A stretch of DNA of 64,000 nucleotides from Heloderma charlesbogerti (Eukaryota > Chordata > Lepidosauria > Squamata > Helodermatidae), in contig JANEZZ010000475.1 of the NCBI GenBank assembly GCA_026122225.1, positions 127,501 to 191,500 of the forward strand, read 5' to 3'. Within the stretch, counting starts at the first letter, position 1. Each line of letters starts with the position of its first letter. Shown one piece after another: positions 51,801 through 60,539 of this stretch. A program made the position numbers and the translations under genes. The notes under the pieces were generated by a model, which saw only the letters and a program-made list of their open reading frames with translations, searched no databases and was not told the DNA's origin.

Positions 51801-54800
51801 AAGCAATCCACAGACTACCGCATTAAGTCCTACTCAAATCAAAGAGTAAATATAGAAAGGGCCAGGCTGGGAATACTTGAGCCTGTCGTAAGACAGTTGT
51901 GGATCAAATATCTGTTAATTCTTTTCCACCACCTAAACCTTTATGGTCAGCCAAAAATGTATGCATGGCTTTTAAGCACCTGTTTGTTGTTAGACCATGC
52001 TACAGAGATTTGCCCCACCAAGATTTGTCTGAGAAGTGATTAAGATGGATCCAGACTGTCCTGCTTAGTGTAGATCCACTGAAATCAATGGGACTTGTTA
52101 CACACGTTAGTCTAGCTAATCATTGATTTCAATGGGTCTATGCTAAGCATGCCTAAGTCTGGATCTAACCCTCCACGTTTCTTTTAGCATTAAACAAAGC
52201 TTGGTAAGAGGGATGTGCATTGGTTCAATTGTTTTGTTGTTTGAGTAACTCAGGTATTCCAACCTTTCAGTTCAATAGCACTTAGGTACCCTAAAAAATT
52301 CAAGTCACTTTTTTCCATTTCCTTCAATGAAAATCTGCTGTTCAAAGAATTTATAAAGGGAACTTAAATCTTTATTTCATCATTTTTTTAAACTCTGGTG
52401 AGCCCCCTTGGTGCTAGAAACGGCACCCATAATCAATTACTCTGATTTAAAAGAGAAACATTAACAGCCAAGAGTGCAGAACAAAAAAATTCTGGGAGAC
52501 AGGCCCATGATCAAAATAAGCTTTTACAGATCTTGGTGGGCAGGCTCCATTTAAGTATCCGATGTTTGCATGTTCCTCTACTATAACTGGCTGAAAGCCC
52601 AATATTGTTTAATTAAAATTAATACAGAAGAATACGCAAACACACACTTGATCAGATTCCTTGGGCAGCTAAAAAATCTTACATGTTGGAAGTTTAGCGA
52701 GTGGTACTCTTAAAGAATGTAACTGAAGCAAGCATTCACTTCCACTGATGTGACACAGAAGCAAATTGTAATAAATGGCAAAATTAACACAGAATAGCAT
52801 TCTATTCTGTATTAATTCATCCAGTGAAATTCATCCAGTTTTCTAATTCAGGTCTTCTCCCTTTGGATATGCCCTATACATTTCATGCTAAATACCCAAT
52901 CACATTTTTGTATCCTTGTTTTCTGAATATCAGTTGAGTGTGAATAAATGAAATCCAGGTAAAAATGGTTCTACTGCTTTCTTTACACTTAATACCCAAG
53001 AAAACCCAAGACTGAGTGCCAAGTATTTATTTATACAACAGCGAATTCGAAAACATTTATGAAAGCACATCTATATATACCTTTTCAAAAACATTAACAA
53101 ATGTTGCAACTAGGTTTTTAGTAAATGCAGCAAGATATTCTCTTCCAACATTCTTGACAATGGAGTCCATAAGGTACATAACAGGAAGTTTCTCATTAGA
53201 AGGAGCCTGGAGTAATAAGAAGAAAACTGAGACATTTAGTTATAACAAAAACATTTTGATTCTCTTTTTCACTTAAGGAGTCACCATTCCCAGCATCACC
53301 ATACCTCTGTTTGTAATAATTTTGAACTAAAGGATGATTCACATAATTTTAGAAGCTGACTAGCTCAACAGCAACAACAACAAAAACCCCAGTTTTGCTA
53401 TTATCTGGTAGATTGTGTTTTCCTTTAAGAGAAAGGGACATTCAGTTTCTGCCTTGGCAGGAAGAACTAGCCCATGACACAAAATTACTGTTAGGAGTGT
53501 CCAACACAGCCACTTCATAGTCTATATATAATTAGAGGGAACAAGTTTCTGCTGGAATCTCTAGAAGATGGGAAGTGAACCAACTTAAAATATTTCTAAG
53601 TCCCATAAAATAAAGGGGAAAATTCTCAGTGGTAGGAGAGATGATGAATATCAGTGTCTTTGAGTGAGCCACATTTGGAATAAAGTTACTTTGCGGCAAT
53701 CCAAGCAAATGTTATGCAAGTGTCACCAACTCTGGCCAGTTGAAGCAATCCCACTCAGACTCTCTCAAAACCATATTCAAGTCACACAACTGGAACCAAA
53801 AAAAAAGAAAAAGAGTATAAATCCACAATGGAGTTATGATGATGAATTGACAGGCTTATAACTGGAACCAAAGACTGGCACGGAAGACAGTCTTCAAAGG
53901 CTGGACACTCCTCAATGCCCAAGGAGCCAAGTCGGATTTTTTTCTCCATACATGAGACGTGCCCCAAGTTCGTGCAGCGCAAACTCTGTGTTGTTGAAAC
54001 TGCACTTCCAAAGCAAGTGGAAGCCTTCTTGGTTCCGTTCAAAATGAATGTTAACGTCTCATCCATATCAGGAAGGGGCAGCAAGTTTCCAAAAAGCATC
54101 AGCATGTAGAGGGACTTGTTGGGAAAGATTATTAAATGGTTCTAACGCATGTTGCATATTAACTGTCTGCCTTCTGTACAGGAGTAATTTAATTCCCATT
54201 TACCACCCAATAATTCTAAAGAACTATCATTTACATGCAGTTTAACATCTAACAGGGTCTACAATCAGTTGAAATTCTGCTATCCAGACAAGATACTGTC
54301 CAACTGTCTTTATAACTAATGTCTTCCAAGTACATAGAAATTTGCAGGAAGTAGTCTGGTAACAGACGCTTTTAATGTAGGTAAACCTGAACCATCCTTG
54401 TTTTATCTTCAACCTTAACTGTGTGGTTGGGGGGGGGGTTGCCCTGCAAAAGGTATTCAAACCATTTCGTTAGACTATCATCCTCTGAAATTTGCTTCAA
54501 AGGTAATTATTATCAAATCTTCAACCAGGTGGGGCTTTTACCAAATTGCATATAATTAAAAATTAAGAGCAGAGAGAACTATGCCTTTGTATGAAAACAA
54601 GAAGACCTCAGCGAAGGCATATATGATATGTAGGGGAAAGTATTAACTCCCTAAGAGTTGGAAATGAAAATAATTAGACTACACACAATTTGACAGTGTG
54701 TAAACTGTCAGGAACCCATTTTACATATCACAATAGGGCTTGGGAACTATTACAGCACTTGCAACACTTATGCCCTGCTTTTAAACCCCAAGTGCGGTAG

Positions 54801-57800
54801 TTCTCAGACTGTCAAGGCCAGCTGTCAAAGGAACACAGCTGACTCCCAATATCTTATTCCCAAAAGTATGCACTACTTGTCCTCTTAATTTTAAGGGGCA
54901 AAACTGCTATTTCAAGTATTATAAAACGAACTCCAAATGCATTCACAGAGCTGTGAAAACTGTGTGTGAAGTTATTTTGTGAAACAAGGATGCAAGCCTA
55001 TCAGAGAATCTGTTTTTAGGAATTAGGAAGCAAACTGCAGCTTTAAATGAGTGGAATGCCACATTTGAGAACCAGGACTTAAGACTGCAGTACTTAAGTT
55101 AGCAAGCTACTCCATTAGTCTCTGAAAGGAAACACACTGGGATATGTTTGAGATCGACCCCCAAGTTGAGGAAAACCCAAGTTAGATTACCAAGCAGTTG
55201 TGGAAGGCGGGAAGGCAACACAAACCACCAAGAAACTGAAGGTAAATTAAGCTCAAGCTGATCTGCAGGGAAACCATGTCCAGAGTTCTCAACAGAATGC
55301 TTGCTGCACTCCTTCAAATGTCATATGAATGAGTGTTGAAAATGTGTGGGTCTGTGTTTTTTCTGCTAGACTTCCCAAACAGTTTTGAGCCTTCCTCATA
55401 CCTTTGTCATAAACCCAGGACATAGAATAATTTAACGCTTTGGAAACAGATTCTGCACTACACCCGGGAAATAAAAAGACAAATACATATTTCATACATT
55501 TTATTTACATTTTTGAATACCAGTCACACATTTCAAAATCATTTATTAAAAATGTAAGCAAACCACTATGTTTTACACTAAATAGAAACTGTCTCCAGAC
55601 AACACTTTCTTTCAAAAGTGGTTTTCAGAGAACTCAAATCTCTTGTTTCATCCTGGTCACTAACGACAACTAGGCAAATCTAATTAGAGGTACAAATTTT
55701 AGATATTTTTAAATACACTTAAGGGGAAAACTATGTAACCACCCCAAACCCAAACAACAGTACTGGAATTTATGATGTATTATGTACTTCCAGTCATTAA
55801 CAGAGAGACTGAAAACAGGAAAGTGTCTGGAGAATATACTGAAGTTAACCAACCTACACCGTAAGCAGCCTTTCCCTATCCCATATTTCAATTTTATTAT
55901 CATTTAAAATCCCAGATTAAACTAGCAAAATAAAAAGCCCAACAACCTAGAGGAAGCCAAGTGGGGTGGGTGAAGGGAGAAGAAAGAACAAGAGAGCTGA
56001 GATGTTTAATGGAGTTATTTAACTGTTTTGTTATTTAAATGATAAAAGGATCAAACATCCCTGGGCAAAAAAGTGTAATAAAACCTAAACCATTTGCAGC
56101 CAGCTGACTTGTGTCAGAAAATGCCTGGACTGTATTCTACTCTTCTTTTTTTTTTGCATCATATGCGTCTCCGGCGCCATGTTGCAATTGTACAGGCTGC
56201 TGTGGTTCCTACAGACAGGGTGGAACATTTAGTTCCCTGGCTTAATGAATGGGCTGCTCCAACGAGAAATGGATCATGCACACACAGACACACACTCCCT
56301 TCTAATCTGTCATGCCTCTATTTACGCAAAGCATTCCAAGAGTATACTGATCCCCACCCCCCATAGATATCTTTCCCAAAGGATCAGGAAAGAGGGGGAA
56401 ATTTCACCCGTCATAACAGAAAACCTTCCTAAATCTCACGACCCTAAACTAACATATTGGATAACACGATAAAGCTATCCTTGTTTATAAAGCCTTATTC
56501 TCTTCTTAAATTTGGTCATTCAAACCTCTCCACCTGTTTAAAATGATAAAGAATACCAAATAATTGAAACAGCTAATTAAATGGAGACCGAAGCACGTTA
56601 CTTAGAGAGACAAGGACTGCAGGGCAAAGCATGGCTATTGCTGCATAGTCACTGCCAGGCCGCCATGTTGTGTGTCTCATTTATGCAGGCTTGAAAAGTC
56701 TGTCATGGTATCTTCCCAAATTACTTGAAGGGGGAATCAGCTCCTCCCTTTAAATTTGCTACGTTCTTCCAGATTTTCTTGTATCCTGCAACTGTACTGC
56801 CATGAAACAGCCAATCCACGCACACACCTGCTTTAACTCTGCACCACCATTAGATGGATTCCTTCCCCTAATCTACTGTTTGGGCTCCTTGCTTTTCGCT
56901 TATCCTTCACTCACTTTACCATTCCATTATTTTGTCTTAAAAGCCATCCCCCTTCCACCAATTATCTAGCTATCTTCTAGGTATGCCTCATCTGTATCTC
57001 AAAAACAGGGCCCCCCACCTTAAGATACCCAGGCCAATCATTGCCCATCTGTTCCTAAATACCACGTATGCTTCCCACCGGGGCCCAACTCCAGTCCCCC
57101 TTGGCACCTACAATTCCTCACAGCCCCTAGATCCTTTTCTTAGCCCCTGTATGTCCTGCGCCACCCCAACCCTGCACCTAACTCTGACTGGATCTGTAAC
57201 TCCCATTACCATCACTAGCTATATCCCTGTTCCCAAAGCCATGGCTGACACGTTTGTATGCATTTTATCTGCCCTGACACTGGGGTACTCCTGCATTGGC
57301 ACGTTTTTGTTGTTTACGATATATTCATGGGACAAGCTGTTTATCCATTTGGTATAGTCTCTTACACCACCTTCGGGTGGTTTCGTTCGCATTTACTGAA
57401 ACCTCACTTTGAGAACTATCTGGGCCAGAACAACAACATGCAGTATGCGCGTGTGTGCACATGTCAGGGGCAGAATCAGCCATTTCCCTTTTCTCCTCAA
57501 GAGTTCCTGTTCTGCAACCTCCCTTTGCCTGCCCTTAACTCCTCCGTCCCTCTTCCCCACCATAATCCTTTCCCTGCCTGAGTTTCCCCATGTACTGCCA
57601 CGTCCCTAATTCCCCAACTGCTTTCCCTCCATTTCCTCACCCCCACGATATGCCTTTACCACCCTGCTTCGCCCCGATCCCTAACTTCCAACACCCCCCC
57701 CCATCTGATCGATCTCTCTCTCTCTCTCTCACACGCACGCACACGACACTCCCTCCCACCGCCCTAGTCTTCCCTGCCTGCTTCTGCCTAAAAAACAAAA

Positions 57801-58109
57801 TGGGGGCTGGCCCTGGAGATGGGGGAAGGAGACTGGGGGGGGGGTAGAGAGAGCGTATTCGGCGTGTATAAAAACCTTGGCGATTTGCGCCTCGATCAGC
57901 GAGACGATGTCCTTGGCGAAGGGCACGTTCTCCTCGGCCAGGATGGTCAGCATGTTGATGTGAGGCTTGCTGTTGAACGTCAGGTCCTCGAGCGACGACT
58001 GGTAGTCGCGGCAGGCGTCCTCGCTGCCGCCGCCGACGGCGGCGCCGGACCCCTCCGACGCCGTCGTGCTGCTGGTGCTGCTGCTGCTGCTGCTGCCGCC
58101 GCCCGACAT
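36614..58109 (-). CDS. PCF11: PCF11 cleavage and polyadenylation / transcription termination factor (gene span, 16 coding exons)
   Basis: Exons in transcript order: 58109-57876, 53206-53081, 51361-51173, 50837-50631, 49490-48421, 48246-48057, 47974-47527, 47238-45467, 44529-44421, 42617-42498, 41316-41202, 40348-40165, 38610-38455, 37857-37765, 37360-37325, 36829-36614. All phases join, giving about 1754 residues. Domains: Ser/Gly-rich N-terminus; CTD-interaction domain (about 29-160); Gln/Leu coiled coil (about 200-255); long charged RS-like region; about 31 copies of a RFEGPxGQP-type repeat (about 840-1330); two C-terminal zinc fingers flanking the Clp1-binding region. PCF11 is a nuclear subunit of cleavage factor II. 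It binds Ser2-phosphorylated RNA polymerase II CTD and drives pre-mRNA 3' cleavage and termination. The sequence match to vertebrate PCF11 is extensive; the N-terminus differs from human. Confidence 0.98.
36830..37324 (-). other. PCF11: PCF11 intron 15
   Basis: AT-rich, no repeat recognised. Confidence 0.6.
37325..37360 (-). CDS. PCF11: PCF11 exon 15 (12-codon micro-exon)
   Basis: Acceptor CTCTCCAG, donor CAGAAG/GTAAGT. Encodes IYHPSCYEDYQK, which supplies the His and Cys ligands closing the second zinc finger begun in exon 14. Phase 0 at both ends. Confidence 0.95.
37361..37764 (-). other. PCF11: PCF11 intron 14
   Basis: AT-rich, no repeat recognised. Confidence 0.6.
37765..37857 (-). CDS. 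PCF11: PCF11 exon 14 (zinc finger 2)
   Basis: Encodes SCEICQEQFEQYWDEEEEEW and HLKNAIRVDEK, including the CxxC pair of the C-terminal zinc finger. Donor AAAAG/GTAATG. Phase 0 at both ends. Confidence 0.96.
37858..38454 (-). other. PCF11: PCF11 intron 13
   Basis: AT-rich, no repeat recognised. Confidence 0.6.
38455..38610 (-). CDS. PCF11: PCF11 exon 13
   Basis: Encodes DWIEFEEIADLEERAKSQFF and continues to SVPAGPAGVDE. This is the conserved segment between the two zinc fingers that in yeast and human PCF11 contacts Clp1 (WIEF-type motif). Phase 0 at both ends. Confidence 0.96.
38800..38987 (-). mobile_element. tRNA-derived SINE
   Basis: Reverse-strand copy in PCF11 intron 12. Body: AGAGTCAGACCACTGGTCCA, CAGCAGCTCTCCAGAG; diverged tRNA-like head at the right end (GGGGCTACAGCTCAATG). 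Confidence 0.65.
39560..39740. repeat. AT-rich dispersed repeat
   Basis: Repeated AAAATGCACACTTT-type units, the reverse of the 10080-10445 motif. Sits in PCF11 intron 12. Confidence 0.4.
40165..40348 (-). CDS. PCF11: PCF11 exon 12 (zinc finger 1)
   Basis: Acceptor TTTTCAG/ACGTTA, donor AACA/GTAAGT. Encodes RYDSVINRLYTGIQCYSCGM and HLDWHYRQN, a CxxC...HxxxH zinc finger, then the conserved KVTHRRWYYSLT. Phase 2 in, 0 out. Confidence 0.96.
40616..40735. mobile_element. Degenerate family A MITE
   Basis: GTGGACCTCCAGATCTTGTT and CCAGCCAGCTTAGCTGGTGG with a partial right arm; in PCF11 intron 11. Confidence 0.45.
41202..41316 (-). CDS. PCF11: PCF11 exon 11
   Basis: Encodes QVNEVSAQPA, an acidic EEEEEDQDQNEDQD run and VPDLTNFGIEELKQ. 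The donor is CA/GTATGT, phase 2, joining exon 12 to restore KQRYDS. Confidence 0.94.
41633..41973 (+). mobile_element. Sauria-type SINE, nearly full length
   Basis: tRNA-derived head GGGGCCGCGGTGGCTTAGTG with a B box (GTTCGAGACCC), a central unique region, and a 3' tail containing AGAGTCGGACACGACTGG and CCTTTACCTTTACC. The tail resembles the BovB 3' end, as described for Sauria SINEs that borrow BovB machinery. An 11-base direct repeat, CTACTGTTAAA, flanks it at 41622-41632 and 41974-41984. Located in PCF11 intron 10, antisense to the gene. Confidence 0.93.
42132..42446. repeat. Element with terminal inverted repeats and internal hairpin
   Basis: Terminal GCAATCCTATG / CATAGGATTGC (11 bases). 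A strong internal palindrome at 42393-42434 (GGATAGGTGATCGCCTC / GAGGCGGTCACCTATCC, one mismatch). No coding frame; in PCF11 intron 10. Confidence 0.55.
42498..42617 (-). CDS. PCF11: PCF11 exon 10
   Basis: Encodes NVPLSYPDNHLGQLDVNELY and SKLLSTGILKVLQPDSTPA, a conserved Leu-rich helix before the zinc fingers. Acceptor TTTTTAG, donor GCAC/GTAAGT. Phase 1 at both ends. Confidence 0.94.
42618..43340 (-). other. PCF11: PCF11 intron 9, right part
   Basis: No identified repeat. Confidence 0.4.
43356..43688. mobile_element. Large nested inverted-repeat element
   Basis: Outer arms of about 48 bases (43356-43403 and 43641-43688) share GGCAGGGCCAGATAGGAC and AAGGGAGGATTTAAAGCAGG. Inner arms CAGGGCCTGTTACCTACTGT (43408-43428) and its reverse complement (43507-43527) form a second stem. 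No protein; probably a non-autonomous DNA element. Confidence 0.7.
43700..44420 (-). other. PCF11: PCF11 intron 9, left part
   Basis: No identified repeat or extra exon. Confidence 0.4.
44421..44529 (-). CDS. PCF11: PCF11 exon 9
   Basis: Encodes VPIMSVASAQPVPYSQGQPL and LPVHAQNPGSFVQSQP. This matches the human QPV...GQGQQFLPVHPQNPGF segment. Phase 0 in, 1 out. Confidence 0.93.
44957..45072. repeat. Palindromic MITE-like element, family C
   Basis: AGGACAATCCTATATTTAGA and AGTCCTACAACTTCCAACTT mirrored by TTGTAGGACTTTTTCTGTCT and CATGCATAGGACTGTGCCCT. In PCF11 intron 8. Confidence 0.65.
45467..47238 (-). CDS. PCF11: PCF11 exon 8 (FEGP repeat exon)
   Basis: A 1772-base exon opening with IREEQRSPFNEHYKRSRYED. 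It is dominated by about 31 degenerate units of RFEGPHGQP type, some with inserted GPHGQPxGPLGQP spacers, followed by YNEPP, PNFNGP and MTVGNVQPPQQ. The repeat region is proline/glycine/arginine-rich and probably disordered. Long open frames on the other strand here arise from repeat composition. Confidence 0.96.
47412..47470. repeat. Short LINE/SINE-like tail in PCF11 intron 7
   Basis: TTATTTATTTTATTTCTATA and CCGCCCAACAGCCGAAGCTC; the same tail occurs at 34328-34384. The whole intron is only 288 bases long. Confidence 0.5.
47527..47974 (-). CDS. PCF11: PCF11 exon 7 (LASGEITQDEF exon)
   Basis: Acceptor TTCTCGCAG/GCAAATG; encodes ANERLASGEITQDEFLVLVH, QIRQLFQYQEGKHRCNVWDS and a hydrophilic stretch ending SNSSKG. 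Donor AAAAG/GTACAA, phase 1. Part of this segment is skipped in some vertebrate isoforms. Confidence 0.93.
48057..48246 (-). CDS. PCF11: PCF11 exon 6
   Basis: Encodes PQLSEEHQGPCKSPHQRHRD and continues to QQHRLSVDANLQIPKELTLA with NKGELLKK. Acceptor ATTTTAG, donor GAAG/GTAATA. Phase 2 in, 0 out. Confidence 0.94.
48421..49490 (-). CDS. PCF11: PCF11 exon 5 (charged / RS-like region)
   Basis: A 1070-base exon beginning AVSLSVQQTGSSLGQASLKQ. It is rich in Lys, Ser, Glu and Arg, with repeated DPRLK/DPRLN motifs, IINGIVQKQD, and an RS-like core (RKRSRSPRSRSPSSHSPKRR). It ends NVENWQGSKSSKRWKSGWEE. Donor AAAA/GTAAGT, phase 2. Confidence 0.96.
49491..50630 (-). other. PCF11: PCF11 intron 4
   Basis: A short (GGA)n run at 49500-49520; otherwise nothing recognised. 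Confidence 0.5.
50631..50837 (-). CDS. PCF11: PCF11 exon 4 (coiled coil)
   Basis: Encodes PEEPPAPSSTV, a Ser/Val linker, then IQKNLTQEQLIRQQLLAKQK and QLLELQQKKLELELEQTKAQ, a strong coiled coil. Donor AACTG/GTGAGT. Phase 0 at both ends. Confidence 0.95.
50838..51172 (-). other. PCF11: PCF11 intron 3
   Basis: AT-rich, no repeat recognised. Confidence 0.5.
51173..51361 (-). CDS. PCF11: PCF11 exon 3 (CID C-terminal half)
   Basis: Encodes VDENTRKSLFKLRSTWDEIF, PLKKLYALDVRVNSVDPAWP and IKPLPPNVNTSSIHVNPKFL with NKS, nearly identical to human. Phase 0 at both ends; donor AATCG/GTAAGT. Confidence 0.97.
51362..53080 (-). other. PCF11: PCF11 intron 2
   Basis: Holds a hairpin-like MITE at about 52046-52165 (GTAGATCCACTGAAATCAAT mirrored by TTGATTTCAATGGGTCTATG). 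The rest is AT-rich with no other repeat recognised. Confidence 0.5.
53081..53206 (-). CDS. PCF11: PCF11 exon 2 (CID core)
   Basis: Forty-two residues: APSNEKLPVMYLMDSIVKNV, GREYLAAFTKNLVATFVNVF, EK. This is the core of the CTD-interaction domain with the conserved YLMDSIVKNVG motif. Acceptor CTCCAG is preceded by a short pyrimidine tract; donor AAAAG/GTATAT. Confidence 0.97.
53207..57875 (-). other. PCF11: PCF11 intron 1 with candidate premature poly(A) sites
   Basis: A 4.7-kb intron nearly free of transposons, unlike the other large introns in the window. Sense-strand AATAAA occurs at 55898-55893, 55547-55542 and 55505-55500, the last followed by a T/GT-rich stretch. Vertebrate PCF11 is reported to autoregulate through a premature poly(A) site in intron 1, which this could represent. 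A (TC)n/(CA)n tract lies at about 57713-57745. Confidence 0.45.
57876..58109 (-). CDS. PCF11: PCF11 exon 1 coding part (start codon)
   Basis: ATG at 58109-58107 encodes MSGGGSSSSSSTSSTTASEG, a Gly/Ser linker, then DACRDYQSSLEDLTFNSKPH and INMLTILAEENVPFAKDIVS, the start of the CTD-interaction domain. The start is chosen because it is the only in-frame ATG before the conserved region. The Ser tract is coded by a GC-rich (AGC)n run and differs from the human N-terminus. Donor CCAAG/GTTTTT. Confidence 0.95.
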
Positions 58110-58700
58110 TCTCCCCCGCAGGGCTGACAGGCCGCGGAAACGAACGACCCCACCGAGGAGAGAAAGAAGGATGGACAGACAACCCTCTCCTCCTCCTCCT
58201 CCTCTCCTCCTCCTCCCGCCCCCGGTTGTCGCTGAAGTCGCTGCTGGTGGTGCGATTCCCGCTGGCCTCTTCTAGCTCATCCTCCGCGCCGCCGCCGCCG
58301 CCGTTTTCTCGTCGAGCCGGAGCTTCGCTGGCCGCCGCCGCCGCCGCCCTTTTCGTCAAGCCGCTTTCTCCCCCTCACAAAAACACGCACAAAATGGCGG
58401 CGGCTCCTGCGGCTCGCGAACGCCTTCTTCCTCCGGCTCCAACCGCTGCGTCATATGAAATGGTTCAGCGGCGGGGGGGGGGAGGGGGCGGGCGCTTAGG
58501 AAGCGCCTTTTGTTCGCTGGCCGTGCCTCCATTGGCTCGCTCCTCCTCGCAAGCCGCATCCTGATTGGGCCACCCGGCCTCTCCTCCCGCTCTTGCGCCG
58601 TATCTCACTTCCGATTGGAGCCGCCTCCCGCAGCTCGTTACTGGATTGAGCGGAGATGTCCTTAGCGGTGATTGGTTGACTCGGTAGAGAGGGTTTTTTT
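58110..58700 (-). promoter_or_regulatory. PCF11 CpG-rich promoter and 5' UTR
   Basis: A GC- and CpG-rich block upstream of the start codon. On the minus strand it has CCAAT boxes at 58531-58535, 58564-58568, 58614-58618 and 58671-58675, with a fifth at 58920-58924. A two-codon upstream reading frame (ATG AGC TAG) lies at 58280-58272. No TATA box is seen. The layout is typical of a broad housekeeping promoter; the start site is unknown. Confidence 0.7.
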
Positions 58701-59900
58701 TTTTTAATTATTATTATTCGCTACGGACCTTAAGTCCCGCCTCTCTTTATCGCTCTTGCGGTTTGGTTGGGCCTGCCGAATATAATCCCGATTTCTCGTA
58801 GTAGTCTGACGTTAGGGGTAGCTTGCTCCCCCTCCCCCCTCACCACCACGCGTATAGACGCACCCCCTGCTCCCCCTTCACTGGCTTGGTCAAAGGCTGT
58901 TCAGGAGAACTCGTTTTCTATTGGCCCGGTCGCTAGCTCAACTGTTGCTATGGTAATGCGGGCCTTTCGAGGCCTACCTGAATGTCATGCGGGATGGATC
59001 CACACTATAAATTTCCACACGGTAGTTTAGCTACGGAAACCAGCCCCGCCACACGTGGCCCCAGCGGCCGTTACTGATAACGGTTGAGGCTTTCGTAACG
59101 CTGTTTGAGCCAGCTCCTCGCTCTGAAAATATATGCGCGTTTAAAATACGCCACTGGCGAACGTTGTGGCTGGCCCTTTTTCATACCCGAGAAAGCCACT
59201 GCCTAAGCAACGTGTTAGTCAGTGGCTTATTTTAAATGTAAACCTATCACGCGCGCAGCGAGCATCGGTACTTGGACTGCAGCCGTTTTAAACAGGCCTA
59301 AAATAGGCTTTCCGTAAACACCACCCGAGTTTTGAGGACCCTCCCCTGGGAATGGAAGTGTGAAGAAAAAACAAGGAGTTATCTCAATATTGCTCCGCAA
59401 ATTAGATGCATGCTTCTCAGCTTTTGGGTTACATTCAAATGTCCTGCTAATCTGATAAATGCCTTGAAAATACAAACACGCTTTTCCCCTACGGTCAAAC
59501 GATTTCTTCTTTGTGGTGTTGCCACGTGATGAAACCTCCAGGAATACTTCCAACTACTAGAGGCACCAATCTTTATTTACAATTAAACCAAAACAAACTC
59601 TAATGACCTTTCCGAGACAGCCGGAAGACCCACGGGGGACCCATTTTGAATTTGTACACACCGCTACGGTCACGTATGGGTAAAGGGTGGGCATCTTCCA
59701 TTCTTTCAGTGCTGTGTTTCCAATTATGAATCCGTTCACATCGGCTTTGATTTCCTACTTCATAACCAACTCATGCTTTTACTCTACAAAGGGTTTGGCA
59801 GTCTATATATTAATAACCTTTATGATTAATTTAAGCACCACAGTCGCCTCACATTTGACAAGACTGACTTTTCATAACGGGGAGATTTCACTTAAACCCC
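58701..59900. other. Upstream intergenic region
   Basis: GC-moderate sequence beyond the PCF11 promoter with a fifth CCAAT box (58920) and an X-box-like GTTGCTATGGTAAT at 58944-58957. No gene recognised. Confidence 0.4.
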
Positions 59901-59907
59901 CCATGCA

Positions 59908-60083
59908 TTGAAAGAACGGGTGACAGAGATGGTGGTTGCACCCAGGATCCCCCTGCCCCCACATGGAAGACTTCTATGCGCATGTCAGCATGCCCGCAGG
60001 ACCCCTTCACGCAGCTGCGGAACCACAGGGCTGGCTAGCAGGTGTGGGACTCCACAGCACGACCCCCTCACCCGTTCTTTCAA
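59908..60083. mobile_element. MITE with 16-base terminal inverted repeats
   Basis: TTGAAAGAACGGGTGA at 59908-59923 and TCACCCGTTCTTTCAA at 60068-60083 are perfect inverted copies. The interior is GC-rich and non-coding. Confidence 0.65.
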
Positions 60084-60089
60084 AGCACG

Positions 60090-60530
60090 AAGGAGTCTGC
60101 AGGAAACACACCCATGAAACGGTGACTGGGTTCATCTTCTACCCCTTGATCACCGTGGATGGTCCTGCATGAACAGAGCCTACTTGCACAGGCTTTGGTT
60201 CTCTTCTGAGGTTGTGCATGCAGTGGGGGCGGGCGAGCAAGCCCAAGGCTCGCTGCCAGCTTCTGATTTTAAAAATATCTCATCTGTGGGTGGAAGTACA
60301 GGCAGGTGTACAGGGCTGGCTCAAGATGCTTTGCCGCCGGAGGCAAAGGACAACATGGTGGCACCTCTGCCGCCCCTTCGAAGTACAGAAGCCAACCAGG
60401 CTGACAGGTGAATCTTACTTTTAAAATTTGTGACAGGGCAGCACCCTCCGCTGCACCGGACGGCAACAGTCTTAGGGGGCACCGGGCAGGCCGCTTGGCG
60501 CACACAGCCCTGTCCTCCAGCAGAAGGGAA
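60090..60530. other. Intergenic sequence, nothing recognised
   Basis: No gene or confidently named repeat. Confidence 0.35.
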
Positions 60531-60539
60531 CAGCCTACT

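Noticed and set aside
57637..58359. 240-codon minus-strand frame overlapping the PCF11 start
   Set aside because: It is out of frame with PCF11, lacks an ATG at its upstream end, and its Arg/Gly/Gln content is what GC-rich trinucleotide runs give in a shifted frame.
58944..58957. X-box-like GTTGCTATGGTAAT upstream of PCF11
   Set aside because: It is more than 800 bases from the PCF11 start with no gene recognised on the other side, so there is no promoter to tie it to.
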